Shown: one piece after another, positions 1 to 13,660 of the stretch | Position numbering within the stretch: the stretch's first letter is position 1 | How the letters are laid out: every line of letters begins with the position of its first letter | The notes under the pieces: generated by a model | What the model was told of the DNA's origin: nothing | Database searches by the model: none | What the model saw: the letters and a program-made list of their open reading frames with translations, nothing else | NCBI RefSeq assembly: GCF_024713945.1 | Contig: NC_134681.1 | Span: forward strand, 1-64,000 | Direction of reading: 5' to 3' | Source of the DNA: Dermatophagoides farinae | Lineage: Eukaryota > Arthropoda > Arachnida > Sarcoptiformes > Pyroglyphidae | Length of the DNA: 64,000 nt | Position numbers and translations under genes: made by a program

Positions 1-693
1 ATTTTATTGAATTATCAAAGGAAATTCTATTAACTGCCGGGGAAGGGCGGTTTATTTTAAAGGCTACCAAGTCGTCGTTTATCGTCGAATTGGTCTTCGT
101 CGTTTGAAGCGGTCATGCGCCATCCCCGATGTATTGATCGTTGCTTTGTCACATAGGCATGTGTCAGTTTGTCCTTTGCCCTTGCCACAACCTGTGTGTT
201 GATCGACCCTCGTGTTGTTTGGCCTTGTTGATTGGGTCGTAAACCTTTCATGCATCAACCCCCGACGTTGAGCCATTTGCTTCCGTGATCTTGCTGAACC
301 ACTGGTTACATGCCCATGCTTGTTTTGTGGTTTCGATCTTAAACAATAATGCGCAATTTATTGCTTCTGCTGCCCTGCTGTGTTGGTCTATAAGCTGAGC
401 GTTTTTGTTGTTGTTGATTTCCTTCCTCGTTTTGCGTCCTCAATGGCTTGAAGTTTTGTACATGGGCTATTTCCAGCCATTTTGTTGATTATCGTCTCTA
501 CGTCGTTGTTCCCGGCAGTTGGTTTAGCACGCTAAACACGGCATAATTTGCAGGATTTTCTTTTTATGAAAACTTCGATCCCTACCTTCCTTGTTTGATA
601 ATCACGGAGACACTGCTGTGATGGTAACACGCCGCACAATCTGCCTGTGTTTGATGATAATGGTGTTTTTTGTCCATGGTTTAACGGTTCGAC

Positions 694-1203
694 TCATGTC
701 CAAATGTTCGATTGGGTGTCGATCGGTCCAAATATGATATTCAGAGCGTTAATTATGTTTTCGACACTTTCAGCATTTGGTGTTGTCGGATGATCACGTT
801 TCAAATGATTCGGCAGAGCATTTGTTAAAATCAGGTACTTTTCTTGTGGACTTGCTTCTTTAGTGGCAATCTCGAACAACGAGAGGAAACTTGCCCAGTC
901 CTGTTTCTTTCCAGAAAATTTGATCTTTATTTTCGGTATTTCTGCTGCTGTATTGGTGGAAATTTTGGATTTAGGATCCACTTCCTGTAGTAGCACTTGC
1001 AGTTTTTCTTGATACTGCGACATTTTGTTGATCTCTTCGGCCGTTGGTTCAGTTTCTGATGACCATATTTCATCATGTTCATTGGCCAGATCTTCGGCAA
1101 GCTTCAAGATTTTTTCTTTTTCCGCTTCCGGATTTAGTTTTCGAATTAATAGTCGACCATGTAAACGGGAGATTTCTCGCCGTGTAGCTGACAATGTTGC
1201 CAT
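694..1203 (-). CDS. Truncated gag-like protein of a BEL/Pao element (DUF1759-like)
   Basis: The frame is open from 1266 to 694 (190 codons), but the first ATG at 1266 lies inside LTR/primer-site-like sequence. The ATG at 1203, giving about 169 residues, is the more likely start. The product begins with a charged helical stretch (MATLSATRREISRLHGRL) like the N-terminus of BEL/Pao gag proteins. It then carries IPKIKIKFSGKKQDWASFL and the following EKYLILTNALP segment, which fits the DUF1759 pattern of a short P-x-I-x-F-SG motif followed by W-x-x-F. The frame stops soon after this domain, before any zinc knuckle or protease, so it is a partial or decayed gag and probably not functional. Gag would form the capsid of the retrotransposon particle. 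The family call is from memory of the motif, not from a search. Confidence 0.55.
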   Translation of the reverse strand: MATLSATRREISRLHGRLLIRKLNPEAEKEKILKLAEDLANEHDEIWSSETEPTAEEINKMSQYQEKLQVLLQEVDPKSKISTNTAAEIPKIKIKFSGKKQDWASFLSLFEIATKEASPQEKYLILTNALPNHLKRDHPTTPNAESVENIINALNIIFGPIDTQSNIWT

Positions 1204-1253
1204 TTTGATCGTTGAATTAACACGTTGAGTTCGAAGTCGTTCTGACACCAGTA

Positions 1254-1380
1254 ACGTTCGCACCACGGTTGAGAAGAAGAACTTTAATGGTCAACTAATC
1301 AAAGGGTAAACAACAAGTGAGTGTCCAGTGTTTGTGTCATGACCTTATATACATGTCGTGTCCTTTGTGTGTGTGTGACA
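1254..1380 (-). repeat. Putative 5' LTR of the BEL/Pao-like element
   Basis: Reading the minus strand from 1380, the segment starts TGTCACACAC and contains a good TATA box (TATATAAGG, 1351-1343). It then has ATTAAAGTTCTTCTTC near 1280, which resembles the polyadenylation region at the end of many BEL/Pao and Ty3 LTRs. It runs straight into TGGTGTCAGAACG (1250-1238), a sequence of the kind used as a tRNA primer-binding site. The gag frame follows about 35 bases later. The order TATA, poly-A-like signal, primer site, gag is what an LTR/internal junction should look like. No second copy of the segment is present in the window, so the ends and the short length of about 127 bp are provisional. Confidence 0.4.
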
Positions 1381-4159
1381 TTAGTAGTAGTGGTGGTGTT
1401 GTGTAGTGTGAGTGGTATATGTGTGTGTGAGCGCCGCATACTCTATGATTAAATCATCCATTTTTTTTGTCTTGCAATTATTTATTTGAATGAATGATCC
1501 ATCTAGTAGATTTTGTTCTGGATGTAACAACAACAACAACAACAGCAAAAATTCCGGAATAAAGAATTTCGATTGATGAGAAAAAAAAGCCACAATAAAT
1601 GAATATTGAAGATCAGAAGAAAAAAAAAATTTGAAAAAAAAGTTTGCTGATGTTGATTTTTGTTTGTTGAAACCAAACGAATCATTCATTCATTTGGCTA
1701 CTGTGCTTGTGTGTGTGGTGTTACATCATCAACATTATCGCCAATAGATATATATCAGGATCGGTTGTTCAAAAAAAAAAATTTTTCTTTCTTCGGGTGC
1801 GATATGTGTGTATGTGTGTGTGTGTCTAAGTATCTAATTTAATTACATTAAATGAATGGTGAACGGATACGATAAATAAAACGAGAAAGGAAAAGAGGGA
1901 GCGAAAGAATAATAAAAAAAACAATTGGGATTTTCGCTCTCACTTGCTTTCTCTCTGGATTGCCTACTAGCCAAGTTTTTTTTTTTGGATATTTTTTCCG
2001 GCTTGGTTTTTTTTTTTTTGACTTTGGAACAACGCACTAAAAGTTTGCTGAATTCAAGTAGACAAGAAAAAAATATTCTATAGAGATGATGGATATATCA
2101 CAGAATGTGGATAAAAAAAATAATTTAGTTAAAGATTGTGTTTGGGGAAAGAGGAAAATGTTCATTTCTACAAAAAAAATGAACATTGCAAAAGTTAAGC
2201 TTTTTTAATTACCATAAAATCGGGACTTATAAAGACGCGTCTTATACAAAAAGAATGTTGATAAATTAGTCTTATTTTTAATGTGTGTATGTGTGTGTGT
2301 CATTTAATGAATTTGTTTGAAAATAAGTTGCTAGCTATAATTGAATTGTATTGTATAGGTCGAATTGTTCAAATTAACTACTATTGTCATTGTTGTTATT
2401 TTACTATGATTGAAAACAACTTGAAATTTCCGGTAACATACACATAACACACAACACATTGAAACTTTTGTGATCATCAGATCGGTAATAGTGCAGTTTA
2501 TGAAATTTCCGGTGTGTTTAAATCATCACCATCATCAGCGGATATTGAGGGCAAACAATTGGCATCATGATGGAATTGTATTTTTGTTTCTGGATTTTTT
2601 TCTTTTGGTAAAAAAAAATACAATGATAAATACAATACAACGACATAACAGAATTCTTTTTATGATTTCAAATCATTTCGTTTTTTTTTCTGTGGTTACA
2701 ATTTCCAGAATTCTTTATTTAAATTGAACAATACAAATGTGAAGAATGATTATCATTTTTTATGCAGTAGGAAAAAAAATGGGAAAAGAATTCTACGCAC
2801 ACTATTTCCATTATCATACTATGTGATAATAGATCCAATCATTCATTTCACATCAAACCACAACCATTTAAAATTCGTTTCGTTTCGTTTCGCTACGTTT
2901 TTTTGCATTTGATATACCAATTCATTCATAATCAAAAATAAAATTTTTAAATCAAAAAAAAAAAAATCCACATTATTCTGAAAATCATCTGGAAACAATT
3001 TTCACCATTTAACCAATTACCATAATCATCATCATCGTCGTCATGATGGAAAATTGTCAGACTGTCTGCATATTATTGGTTTTACAAAAACGAAAACGAA
3101 AAACGAGACAAAACAAAATTTATTTAAAAACGATAAATGATCATGATCATTATCATTATTATTGAGATTGAATCTTTTATATCATCATATAACTGATTGA
3201 TTGAAACAAATTTTTTAAAATATTAGAAAAAAAAACTATTTGGCACACAATTTTATGAATATCAATAATTTAGAGATATCTGGAATTTTTTTCATTTTTT
3301 TTCAATTTTTTTTTTGAAAAAAAACGTGCTCGATATAATTGTTCGTACGTGCATAAAGAAATACATTCAATGATGTTGATCGAGAACGATTTTATTTATA
3401 AAAAAAAAAATAAAGAAACGATTCCATGAATTGAATAACCAGAAAAATAGAACCATGTCGCATAGAATTGTATTTTTATTTTTCAATACTTTAAATCGTG
3501 TTATTGAACTTTTTTTCTGGTTGAAAAAGTTTCTTTTTTTCCAATATTTATTTTTTTTAGTTTTTTTTGGAGGATTCGTGACTGTCATAGTCCACGTCGT
3601 TGACGTTTTTTTTGTTGTTGTTGTTGTCAAAAATGATTTCATAAACTGATTTCTACATATAGAAGAAAAAATATATTTTAATCAGTTTACTTTGTATCAC
3701 ACACACACAAAAAAAAAAAAAAAATGAATGAATGAATGAATATAGTGCACGCATCAAAGAGCAATTTTCGATTGTTGTCGACAAAAAAAAAATTCTTTGA
3801 ATCATTCTAAAGGTTTCAACGGGAAAAAAAATCTATTACAATTTTTTCTTTTTTTTTTGCCCATCATGTTGATTATCTGGAACTTTATTTTTTTTTCTCT
3901 CTTTTTATAACCGAATAATAATTGAAAAGATCAAATTATTTTCTACAATTTCATCATACATGCAATATTGGTTACGCGTGTGTTTTGTATATTAATATTA
4001 TGATTTGATCAAATCCAATCCAATTTCTGTTGCCAAATTCTCATGCTTTTTTTTCTTTCCTACTTTCTTTCAATGAGAATCTATATTTCATTCAGAAAAA
4101 AGCTTTTGAATTTAATCAATGTCGTTTTTTTTTCATCAACTTGTCTGTGTGTGTTTGTC

Positions 4160-4195
<36 letters not shown>

Positions 4196-4345
4196 ATTCT
4201 TTTTATACCCCAGGAAAAAAAGATCGATATTATCGGCATGAATGAGTGAGTGAGTGAGTGAAGAGGGAAATGAGTGGTATAAAAAAAAAATAATAATATT
4301 ACTCGCATGCATTGTGACATAATCGCTGAAATCAAGTTATGGATA

Positions 4346-4348
<3 letters not shown>

Positions 4349-4408
<60 letters not shown>
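4349..4408. repeat. (TC)30 microsatellite
   Basis: A pure run of TC dinucleotides of about 60 bp, some 150 bp after a (GT)n run at 4162-4192. It creates an artefactual arginine/glutamate reading frame on the minus strand. Confidence 0.95.
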
Positions 4409-4411
<3 letters not shown>

Positions 4412-5639
4412 GTTTTTTTTTCTGATAGTTGTTGATGTTCCCCCCACTTTTAGTCCATTCTCATGGGTTTTTCGTTTGCTTGATTTTTTTTTCTCCAATT
4501 CTAGTCGTTTTCATTGAGTGAAATGAGATAGCTCACACACACACATACATACATAGCTTGTAATAATGTGAAAAAATAAAACTTTCGCCCTTCAAAAAAA
4601 TGATATTCTACCAGTATCTTACCAGTCAATTTTTTTTTTTGCTTCCAACATTCCATTATGGCAAACATACGCTCATACACACACACACACACACACTAGA
4701 AGCCAATGGAGAGCAAAAAAAAAATGCCAAAAACAGCATCAAAATCATTTATGTGAAAAGACATCGAACGAAAAAGAAAACAAAAATCGAGCAATCACAA
4801 AACCAATGAGGCCTTGAAACAATGAACATTGAGAAATATATAATGTTGTGTATATACCCACAAAACCCGAATCCTTTTTTTTGTATTGGTTGAAATTGAT
4901 TTATCAAGAAAAAAAGAATCAGAATACACTCGTAATTGTAGTTTTACTTTATTTCGATTATTCATATAGATGTCACCCCATGAATTGATAGGCAACAAAA
5001 AAAATGTAATTCAACGATACAGATCGTTTATTGTTTTTTAGTTTCTATCCGAAACCGAATAATAAGATCCAATATTATGAAAAAAATTCAACATGTATAC
5101 CTTTCTTATAATTCAGACAATTACCCAAAATGCTATGCAATTCAATTCACTTTTACAGATATTTTTTTTCCGTCCGTCAATATCATTAACAGAAAACTAA
5201 CAGAAAAATCACTGAAACAGGACTAGAAAAGTTTTTTATTTGATTCTCTCACTCATCAGAAAAGTAAATCATTTAGTTTGTGTTTATCTTTGTTTCAAAT
5301 GTGTGTGTGAGTGTAAGTGTGTGTGTAAGTGTGTGTGCGTGTGTATCTCTGGATCTTGTAATCCATGATTGCCGATTTCGAATGATAAATCAAGTGGATA
5401 GTTAAACATAAATGCTCTGTTTTGCTATAAAAACAAGAATATTCTGGATATAATCAAAAAAAAAAATATATAACTTCAATAGTATAGCTTTCGGATTCAA
5501 TGACTTTATTATCTTTTTCTCTCATTCTCCATTTGATGATTGTTTTTAGTTTTGTAGTAATATAGTCATTTAGATTCTGTATACTTTTATTTTTCATTTG
5601 AAGAGTTGAGAATTGATTACAACAGCGATATTCACATCA

Positions 5640-5940
<301 letters not shown>

Positions 5941-8900
5941 TCAACAATAACATTTATCGATAACAATTTGTAATCAATGATGATAATGATGAATATAAAT
6001 AGGCAAATTTTTTTTCCTGTTATCATCATCACCATTGATGATGATGATGATTTTTTTTTTGTTGCCGATCCAAATTGATTTCGTTTTTTTTCTGGCCAAT
6101 TTAAGATCATTGAATCATTATTGTTGTTCATGATTTGAGAGAGATAAATCATACTTGAAATCTTTGTGATGATGATGATGATGATCTTTGATCACATTCA
6201 AAACGAATGTTTTGAACAATTGAAAACAATGATAATATGTACCAGATAGAGAGAAAAAAAAATGGAATAAGATTGATAAAAGTTGAAAATGTATTTCACC
6301 AATTGAACAGCTGAATATATGAATTGAAAAACGTTTTTTTTATTTGTCATAAAATTGTTGTTGTTGTTGTTGTCAGTCAAGAAATAGTGGTAAAAAAACC
6401 ACCATCGTAAAAAAAATAAAATGAAACTTAAATACACACACACAAAAAAAACATGATTGAAGTAATGATAGATGTTCACTATAGAATATGTGGTGTTGGA
6501 ATTTAGTTTTATGTAGTGTTATAATACTGGAAAAAAAACGAAAGAATATGACAAAAAAAACTAGAAGTTCCATGAACAACCATAAAGAATTATTATTCAC
6601 CGCCCGCCCTTTGCCGGAATTGTGTAACGGGTCAATGGTTTTAATCATTGTGATTGATATCATTGACAAGAATTTATTTTTTTTCCACAGAATTTTTTGT
6701 TTCTTTTCGTTATTGAAACAATTTCATTGTGATCGTTGTTGTTGTTATTGTTATTTTTTTTTGACTACCGGTTACTGAATTGATGGTCAATTTTTTTTTT
6801 ATCTTGAATGTTTCTTTGGTCGATTTTTTTTGTCTTCATCAAACAAGTTGATTTACATTGATTGACAAACTAAACAAAATGTTTTGACAGAAAAAAAAAT
6901 AAAATGGAGATAAAAAAAAATTGAAGAAGAAACTATTCAATTTGTTTTGTCATTAAATCTCTGGAAATTTGGTCAAATTCTATTTTTCTCATTTTGTTTT
7001 TAAGCTTGAATGTTATTGTTATTATCATTGTGAATGATGATGAAAAACACATTACTTTATTGTTCAATTTGTTCAATGTTTGCGTATTGGTTTTTTTTTC
7101 ATCATGATCATCATCATCATCATATTCTATCTCTATATATTTACAATAAATTCATCCGGTTTATTTTTTTTTTGTACTCATTCATTGAATCTATTCGCTA
7201 ATAGTAATCTGTGCCCATCTGGTTTTTTTTGTTATTTCTCATAATAACAGAATCAAATCAGTTTATTTCAGTATCTCTCTCCCTCTCTCTCTCGGTATAC
7301 GTTTATCAATGTTCCAAATTAAATGAGTACATTCTGTAGTATCTGTGAATGTGCAGTACAATAGGAATAAAATCAAATCGAAAAGAAAAAAAAATTACCA
7401 AAATAGAATACCGAAAAAAAAATCCCGTTAACCAAAATAAAATGTCCTAACTGACTATAAACAACAAAATTATATGAAGAAATTGTAAAATGCAATCCAA
7501 AAATAACAAAATACTTTTTTTAAAAACAATGAAACCAAAAAAGTGTTTGTTATTGATTCCAGAATTTTGATACATTAACGGATAATGAATGGATGATGAA
7601 AAAAAAATCGAGAATCAAATTTGTTTTCGGTTGATTTAATTCATTCATTCATCACATTATTTGTTATTATTCGCTGCTGTTGTTCAGATTCATCATGATA
7701 ATAATTGTTGTATGATTAAAAAATTCGGTAAACAATTCGATAATTATTATATCGATATTATCATCGAATGTGATATGATAATGCGTAGAATATTAATTTT
7801 TTTTTTTTGAAGAGTATATTTTCCATTCAATCAATTCCATTTCTAACAGTATGAATCACACACCCACACACAGTATCGTATGATCATAACACATATTGGA
7901 AATTGCGTATCGAAAATTTTTTTCTTTTTTTTTGCATTTTTATATGACAAATGGAAATTTCTAAAAATTATTTTTCTCTCTCTCTCTCTCCATCGTTTTG
8001 TCGCTTTTCATTTACTTATATTTTCGGTACATTGAACAAATTTATGCATTCACGCCTTTTTATTCTTGTATCCAAAGTTTATAACTTTCATATATAAAAT
8101 CAATGAGCATCACATGAGTGAATGAGACAGAAAAAAATTTCTCATTTCGATATGGTTACAATCAAAAAAAAAAAAATTTTTTTTCGATTCATTTTCATCA
8201 ACTTTTCTTGGTCGATTGACGATTGGAATTACAGTAGAATACCACCACTGCCACCATCATATCATCATTCACATTGATTCAATAATGTTTATCCACACAA
8301 ACACAATAATAATCAAACTCTTTTTTTATTCCACAACAACAAATATATATTTGATATATATAATATAATTTCATTAAGATTCTCATCATTTCATATTTCA
8401 TATCATATCGATATATAGATGTATTAATTTAATAAGTCGATAATGATTTTCAAACTATGGCTGCTTAATTGCATATTGATATCATGAACAGAAAATATTA
8501 TATATAAATCAAATACAAAAAAAAAATATGAAAAAGATTGTTGGGTCATCATGTTAATTTTTTGTGTGTCCGGTTGTTGTTGTTGTTGTTGTTGTCAACA
8601 TATATACTTCATTTTCAATTCAACAACAACAACAACAACAACAATTTACGCAAATAAAAAAAAAAAGAATTCAATCAAATGTCGAATTGCGGCCTTTTTA
8701 TGGCCTTTTGATATGGAAAATTTTTTTTTCCATTCTATCTCATTTCATGTTGGAACTTTGTTCCAAAATATTCTCTCTCTCTCTCTTTCTTATACGTAAT
8801 ATTAGTAAATATGTAATTCAAAACATGTCCATATACATCACCACACACACACACACTATGAACATTGAAAATAAAAACGTTTCTGATGAAAATTTATTCC

Positions 8901-9198
8901 AAATAGAATACATTTCTATTTCTTAAATTCTATTCAATTCTATTGCATTATATTCTATTTACTAACGAATATATTTTCTTTTCAGTTCAATTCAGATTCA
9001 GATTCAGATTTTGAGTTTCGTTTTCTTTTTCTTTTCTTTCATTTTCTATTCGAAAAAAAACAACATTTTCTATTACAGACATTCTATTTATTCGGCATTC
9101 TATTATCATCTTAAATGCATGAATTTTTGTTTTTTTTTCAAGTTAGAAAAAAATAAATAAATAAATAAAGAAAAAAAAGTATAATTCATTCTACTTAC

Positions 9199-12100
9199 CA
9201 AGAACATTATATGGTGTCCATGTGACAATGAATGCAAGTAAAATGGCTGACAATGTTTTTGCAGCTTTACGTTCAGATTTTGGTTGAAATGTTGCACGCA
9301 CACGTGTGAATGCGGCTGATGATGATAATAATGCTGGTGTCATTGTTGTTGATGTTTGTGATGTTGTTGTCGATTGTTGATGTTGTAATATATGTGCACC
9401 ATGCTGTTGTTGTTGTTGTTGTTGTTTTGTATTTATATTTATTGATGATGATTTAGTTGTCATCATTGATCCCTGTGGTTGACGATTTATTTTGGAACGT
9501 TGTTGTGGTTGTTGCTGTTGTTTTGCAACTAATACAGGTGTTGTATGTGTTGGTTGATTCTGTTGATTATTTTTAGAATTACTATTACTTTTAACACAAC
9601 GAATTGTGCAACAATTTTTAATCTGAATACTTGAATCACTATCATCTTCATCATCTTGTTCTGGTTCATTATCATTATTATCATCAATATCATCATCATT
9701 ATCTTCATCAAAATCATCATCATCTTCATCGAAATTATCATCATCATCATCATTAGTATACATAAATACATTGGTTTGTAAATCTTCATCAAGAATATCA
9801 TTATTATCGACATTAATAATTCCATCATCATCACCATCACCATCAACAACATCATATTCATCATCGATATCATCATCTAAGTCATCGTCATCATAATCAT
9901 CATCTTCAAGATTATCATCATTGATATCATAATTATCATCAATGTAAACATGACATTCATCAATATTATTTGTTCCCAATTGTTCTTGTCGATCAACATT
10001 ACGTTTATTATCCTTAGCAATGATTGATATCGATTGTAGTTCATCCGATATTATACCAGTAGCAGAATCTTGTCGGATCGCTGATGATGATGTTGATGAT
10101 GACCGTTTTGATCGATGTGATCGTAACATTTTAATTGATTCGCCGCTTCGTTGATTATCATGATGATTGAAATCTTTTGGATCCTGTAATTTTATAACAA
10201 TCGTATATATTGAACTATCCGATTGTGTATTATCATCATTGATTGATTCCATTTCTCTTATATGATAATTAATTCCCGTTTGTTTGATCGTTGACATGTC
10301 TAATGAATGATCGATCGATTTTGAAGGCATATCCATCATTCGTGGTCGAATATTTGTCGATGGCTGCTCTAATTCTAGGCTTTTTTGTTGACGAATCTGT
10401 TTCATTTTTTGTAATTGACGTCGTCTACGTAATCGTCGTAATCTATAAGCACAACCTGGACATTTAATTGCTGATGTTGTTTCGGTCGCTGTAACAACAC
10501 CTGATTGCAATTCTTGTATCGAATATTTTTTCTTTAATTGTGACCTTTTACTATGTTTACTACTATCGCTGCTACAACGTTTATGTCTGGTATTATTGAA
10601 TGTAAGCCGATTCCAGATCCAACCCAAGAATGTTAAAGATGATCTTCGAGATTCCGATGCTATTGAACCAATATCAGTCGCTGATGCAGCTGCTGCAATT
10701 TCTAATAGCTCATTTTCATAATCTTCAACATCTAAATCTTGTCCAACAATAGTTGCAGGTGATTTGAGACAAACTAATCCTTCAGTTGGATTTGGAATAT
10801 CTTCCAATTTAATCTCATCCCCATAATCATGTGTAGAGAATATTTTTGGCGCCGGTTCAACATATGATTGTTGACCAATAGATGTATGTGACATTGCTCG
10901 ACCAACAATCGAAATCGATGGCGTTTTATTATTGCTACGAAGTCGTGATGTACGGCCATGTGATGGTCGTACAAAACCGCAAGTTTTTTGTTGTTCAGAA
11001 TCTTTGCCGATTTCTTGTTGAGAAGTGGCCGTTGACACAACTATCTGACTTGTTCGAACTTTATTACGGTATATCAAACTACGTGGGCAGTTTGGTAAAT
11101 GGCTCGGACGTTTATGAGCTTTGGTCGATTGATTTTGATTCGAATTTTGATGATGACATTTCTTATCATCGCCAATAGGACTATTATTCGTAGTAGATTT
11201 CAATTTAATCTTACTTCGTGAATCACTAGTGGTTGGTAATGCGATATTTGTTCCACCAGTCAACGTGCCACTGGCAGTTGGTGTTGATGATTTTGTTATG
11301 GAAGTTGTTGTTGTCGTTGCAATCGTCGCCGTTGGTTGATTGGTTGTTGCCGGTGATATAACCACTAATGATGTGAGCTCACGATAACGATTTTCTGTCT
11401 CTCGCCAGATACGCCAATAAAGGATGCACATGATGGTTACTGGAATCCAGAATGCCATTATAGCGGTTATGGTTGTCACCCAAATGTTCGATTCAAGGAA
11501 TGGTATATAACATTGATGTTCAGGCACTGTACGGCGACCTTCGATCTTTGGCCAGGCAAATATCCACGGTGGCCATAATAATGCCGATACTATCCAAGCA
11601 AATGAAATAAATATACAAGCACGGCGCGTAGTTCTTTTGGCTCTATAGGTTAATGGCCGTGTAACCGAAAAATAACGATCAAATGATATTAATAACAGAT
11701 TTAATACAGATGCATTGGAATTAAGATAATCGATGGCCAACCAAATATCACAGATTGAATAGCCTAATGGCCAACCATCGGCAACAATATAAATCAATGA
11801 TAATGGCATCGAAATGAAACCGATAAGAAAATCAGCAACAGCTAATGATAATAAGAAATAATTTGAAATTGTTTGTAATTGGCGATCAATTTTGAATGCT
11901 ACCATCACTAAAACGTTTCCCAATATTGTAATTAATGATAATGATCCACCAATCAATATGATGGCATGATCAACAACTGTTAATTCCATGAATCCAGGAT
12001 CAGTATTATTTTTAATATCAACAGAATTATTATTTCTATCATATTCATGGTTTGATAATGATGTGACCACAGTCAGTGTTGTTGTTGTTTTTGTTGTTGT

Positions 12101-13660
12101 TGAATCACTTGAAAATGTAATTGAATCTATATCACTGGATGTCATTGTTGATGTTGGTGATGATGATTTATCGTTTTCGGGTAATTGTTTTTGGTGCAAT
12201 GGTTTCGGAATTGATTCAAAATAATTGCTTGTTATTTGTGATGATGGTGTTGGCATTGTTGTTGTGGTCATTATTATTGTTGAATCATTATTATTATCAT
12301 TAAGCTCGTTAAATAAAAGATTATATGGATAATAAACATTTAATATTGACATTATATCGGTATCGTGTAATGTTGCCGTTGTTGTGTAATCAATTTTTGA
12401 TACTTCTGTATCTATGATGGACGATGTTGTTCTAATTGTTGGTATTGTTGAAAACAATAACGACGATGATGACGATGGTGATAATGAGAATGTTTGTATA
12501 TTAGATTCTAATGAATTTTCAATCGCTGTTTCTGTTGCCATTGATGAATCAATTTCATCCATATGATGATGAATTGCAAGACAAAAATGATGATGATTAT
12601 TATCAATGAAAATATTGATAATAATTAATAAACAAAATATAAACATTAAACGATAAAACATGTTGTTGTTACCATTGTTCATTGATTTTTGATAATGATT
12701 ATAATGATGATGATGATAATAATAATTGGTATCCATCTTTGTCATTGTTGAATGATTATTTTGATTTTTCAATATTGAAAAAATATTGGAATGTTTTTTC
12801 AAATATGTTTTCATTGTAATTAATGGCGAATGAAAATTTTTATTTAAATTTTCACAATTTGATCTTTTTTCTCCAGATTTCTCAAATGAAATGACAATTT
12901 TTTCTTCACTATCAACATCATTAAATTCATCAACATTTTCATAGTGATCATCATAGAATTTATTTTGTTTGCATCTATCATCATCATCATCATTGTGGTT
13001 GGCTACAAAAATTTTATTAACATTTTGACATTGATAAAATCCATCCGAACAAATTGCCGTTGGTCTTTTTGATTCTTTTTTCTTTTTTTCTTTTTTCTTT
13101 TGTTGTTTTTGTTGTTGTTGATGGTGTTGTTGTTGTTGTTTGCCAATATTTTTGTCATCAATATTTTCATTATCATCTCGATATTGATGATACCAATCAA
13201 TTTTTTGATAGCTATCGCAATCATTTTCATCATCATCATCATCATCAACAACAACAACAACATGATCGTCATCGACCAGAATATTCGAATTATTATTATT
13301 ATTATTATTAGCAACAACAACAACAACAACAAATGCATCGCCATTGTCATTCATCATAAACAAAAATGATATCGATGATGATGATAATAATAACAATGAT
13401 GTTGGCATCGAAATTGACCACCATGAACAATGTTGATTATAATGATGATGATGATCATATAAATGAGAATATTTATCTGCATCACTAGTGTCGATTAATA
13501 TAATTAATTGAAAAATTTGGAAGTAATTTTGACATAATATCAATAATGGATGAAGGCAACAGGCATTAGAATTTTGATAAAAATATAATAAACAAATACA
13601 ATGCCGATGATTATAATGGCGATAATAATAATGATAATGATGATGATGACAAATAATCAT
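9199..13660 (-). CDS. Muscarinic acetylcholine receptor, A-type-like (lacks TM7 exon)
   Basis: Rhodopsin-family receptor for acetylcholine in the neuronal plasma membrane. One exon encodes about 1487 codons. TM1 is near residues 563-588, TM2 600-624, TM3 637-658, TM4 682-703, TM5 727-749 and TM6 1465-1487. Diagnostic features are the TM3 ligand aspartate D644 followed by Y645 ([19 protein letters not shown]), [17 protein letters not shown] at 661-677, ECL2 [11 protein letters not shown] with its cysteine pairing to C637, and WTPYNVL in TM6 with Y1484 and N1485. The ECL2 and TM5 wording is closest to arthropod A-type receptors. Loop 3 spans about 710 residues (750-1461), with a Thr-rich start, basic clusters and an Asp-rich block near 1233-1340. 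The exon ends in phase 1 at a GTAAGT donor, so TM7 and the tail are in a missing exon. The true start is uncertain: M283 or M327, the latter before a signal-like [15 protein letters not shown], may be better than M1. Confidence 0.88.

Larger units (their letters stand above)
1..1380 (-). mobile_element. Decayed BEL/Pao-like LTR retrotransposon fragment
   Basis: This block is clearly richer in GC than the rest of the window and largely free of the microsatellites that fill neighbouring DNA, which suggests a separate origin. On the minus strand, reading from 1380 downward, it shows an LTR-like segment (1380 to about 1254), a primer-binding-like TGGTGTCAGAACG (1250-1238), a gag-type reading frame with a DUF1759-like segment (1203-694), and then about 690 bases without a long frame. 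The lower part holds only two short overlapping frames (251-57 and 276-79) with basic residues, and AATAAA motifs at 56-51 and 8-3. No protease, reverse transcriptase, RNase H or integrase and no second LTR are visible, so the copy is truncated or continues beyond the window edge. Family assignment rests on the gag segment; element boundaries are inferred. Confidence 0.6.

Noticed and set aside
4081-4410. Minus-strand 109-residue frame with Arg-Glu and Thr-His runs
   Set aside because: It is built from the (TC)30 and (GT)n microsatellites.
9529-9876. Minus-strand Met/Ile-rich frame inside the receptor
   Set aside because: It is a shadow of the Asp-rich loop-3 block read in another register.
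13003-13369. Frames on both strands over the receptor N-terminus
   Set aside because: They are repeat-driven shadows of the (TCA/TTG)n-rich coding or leader sequence.
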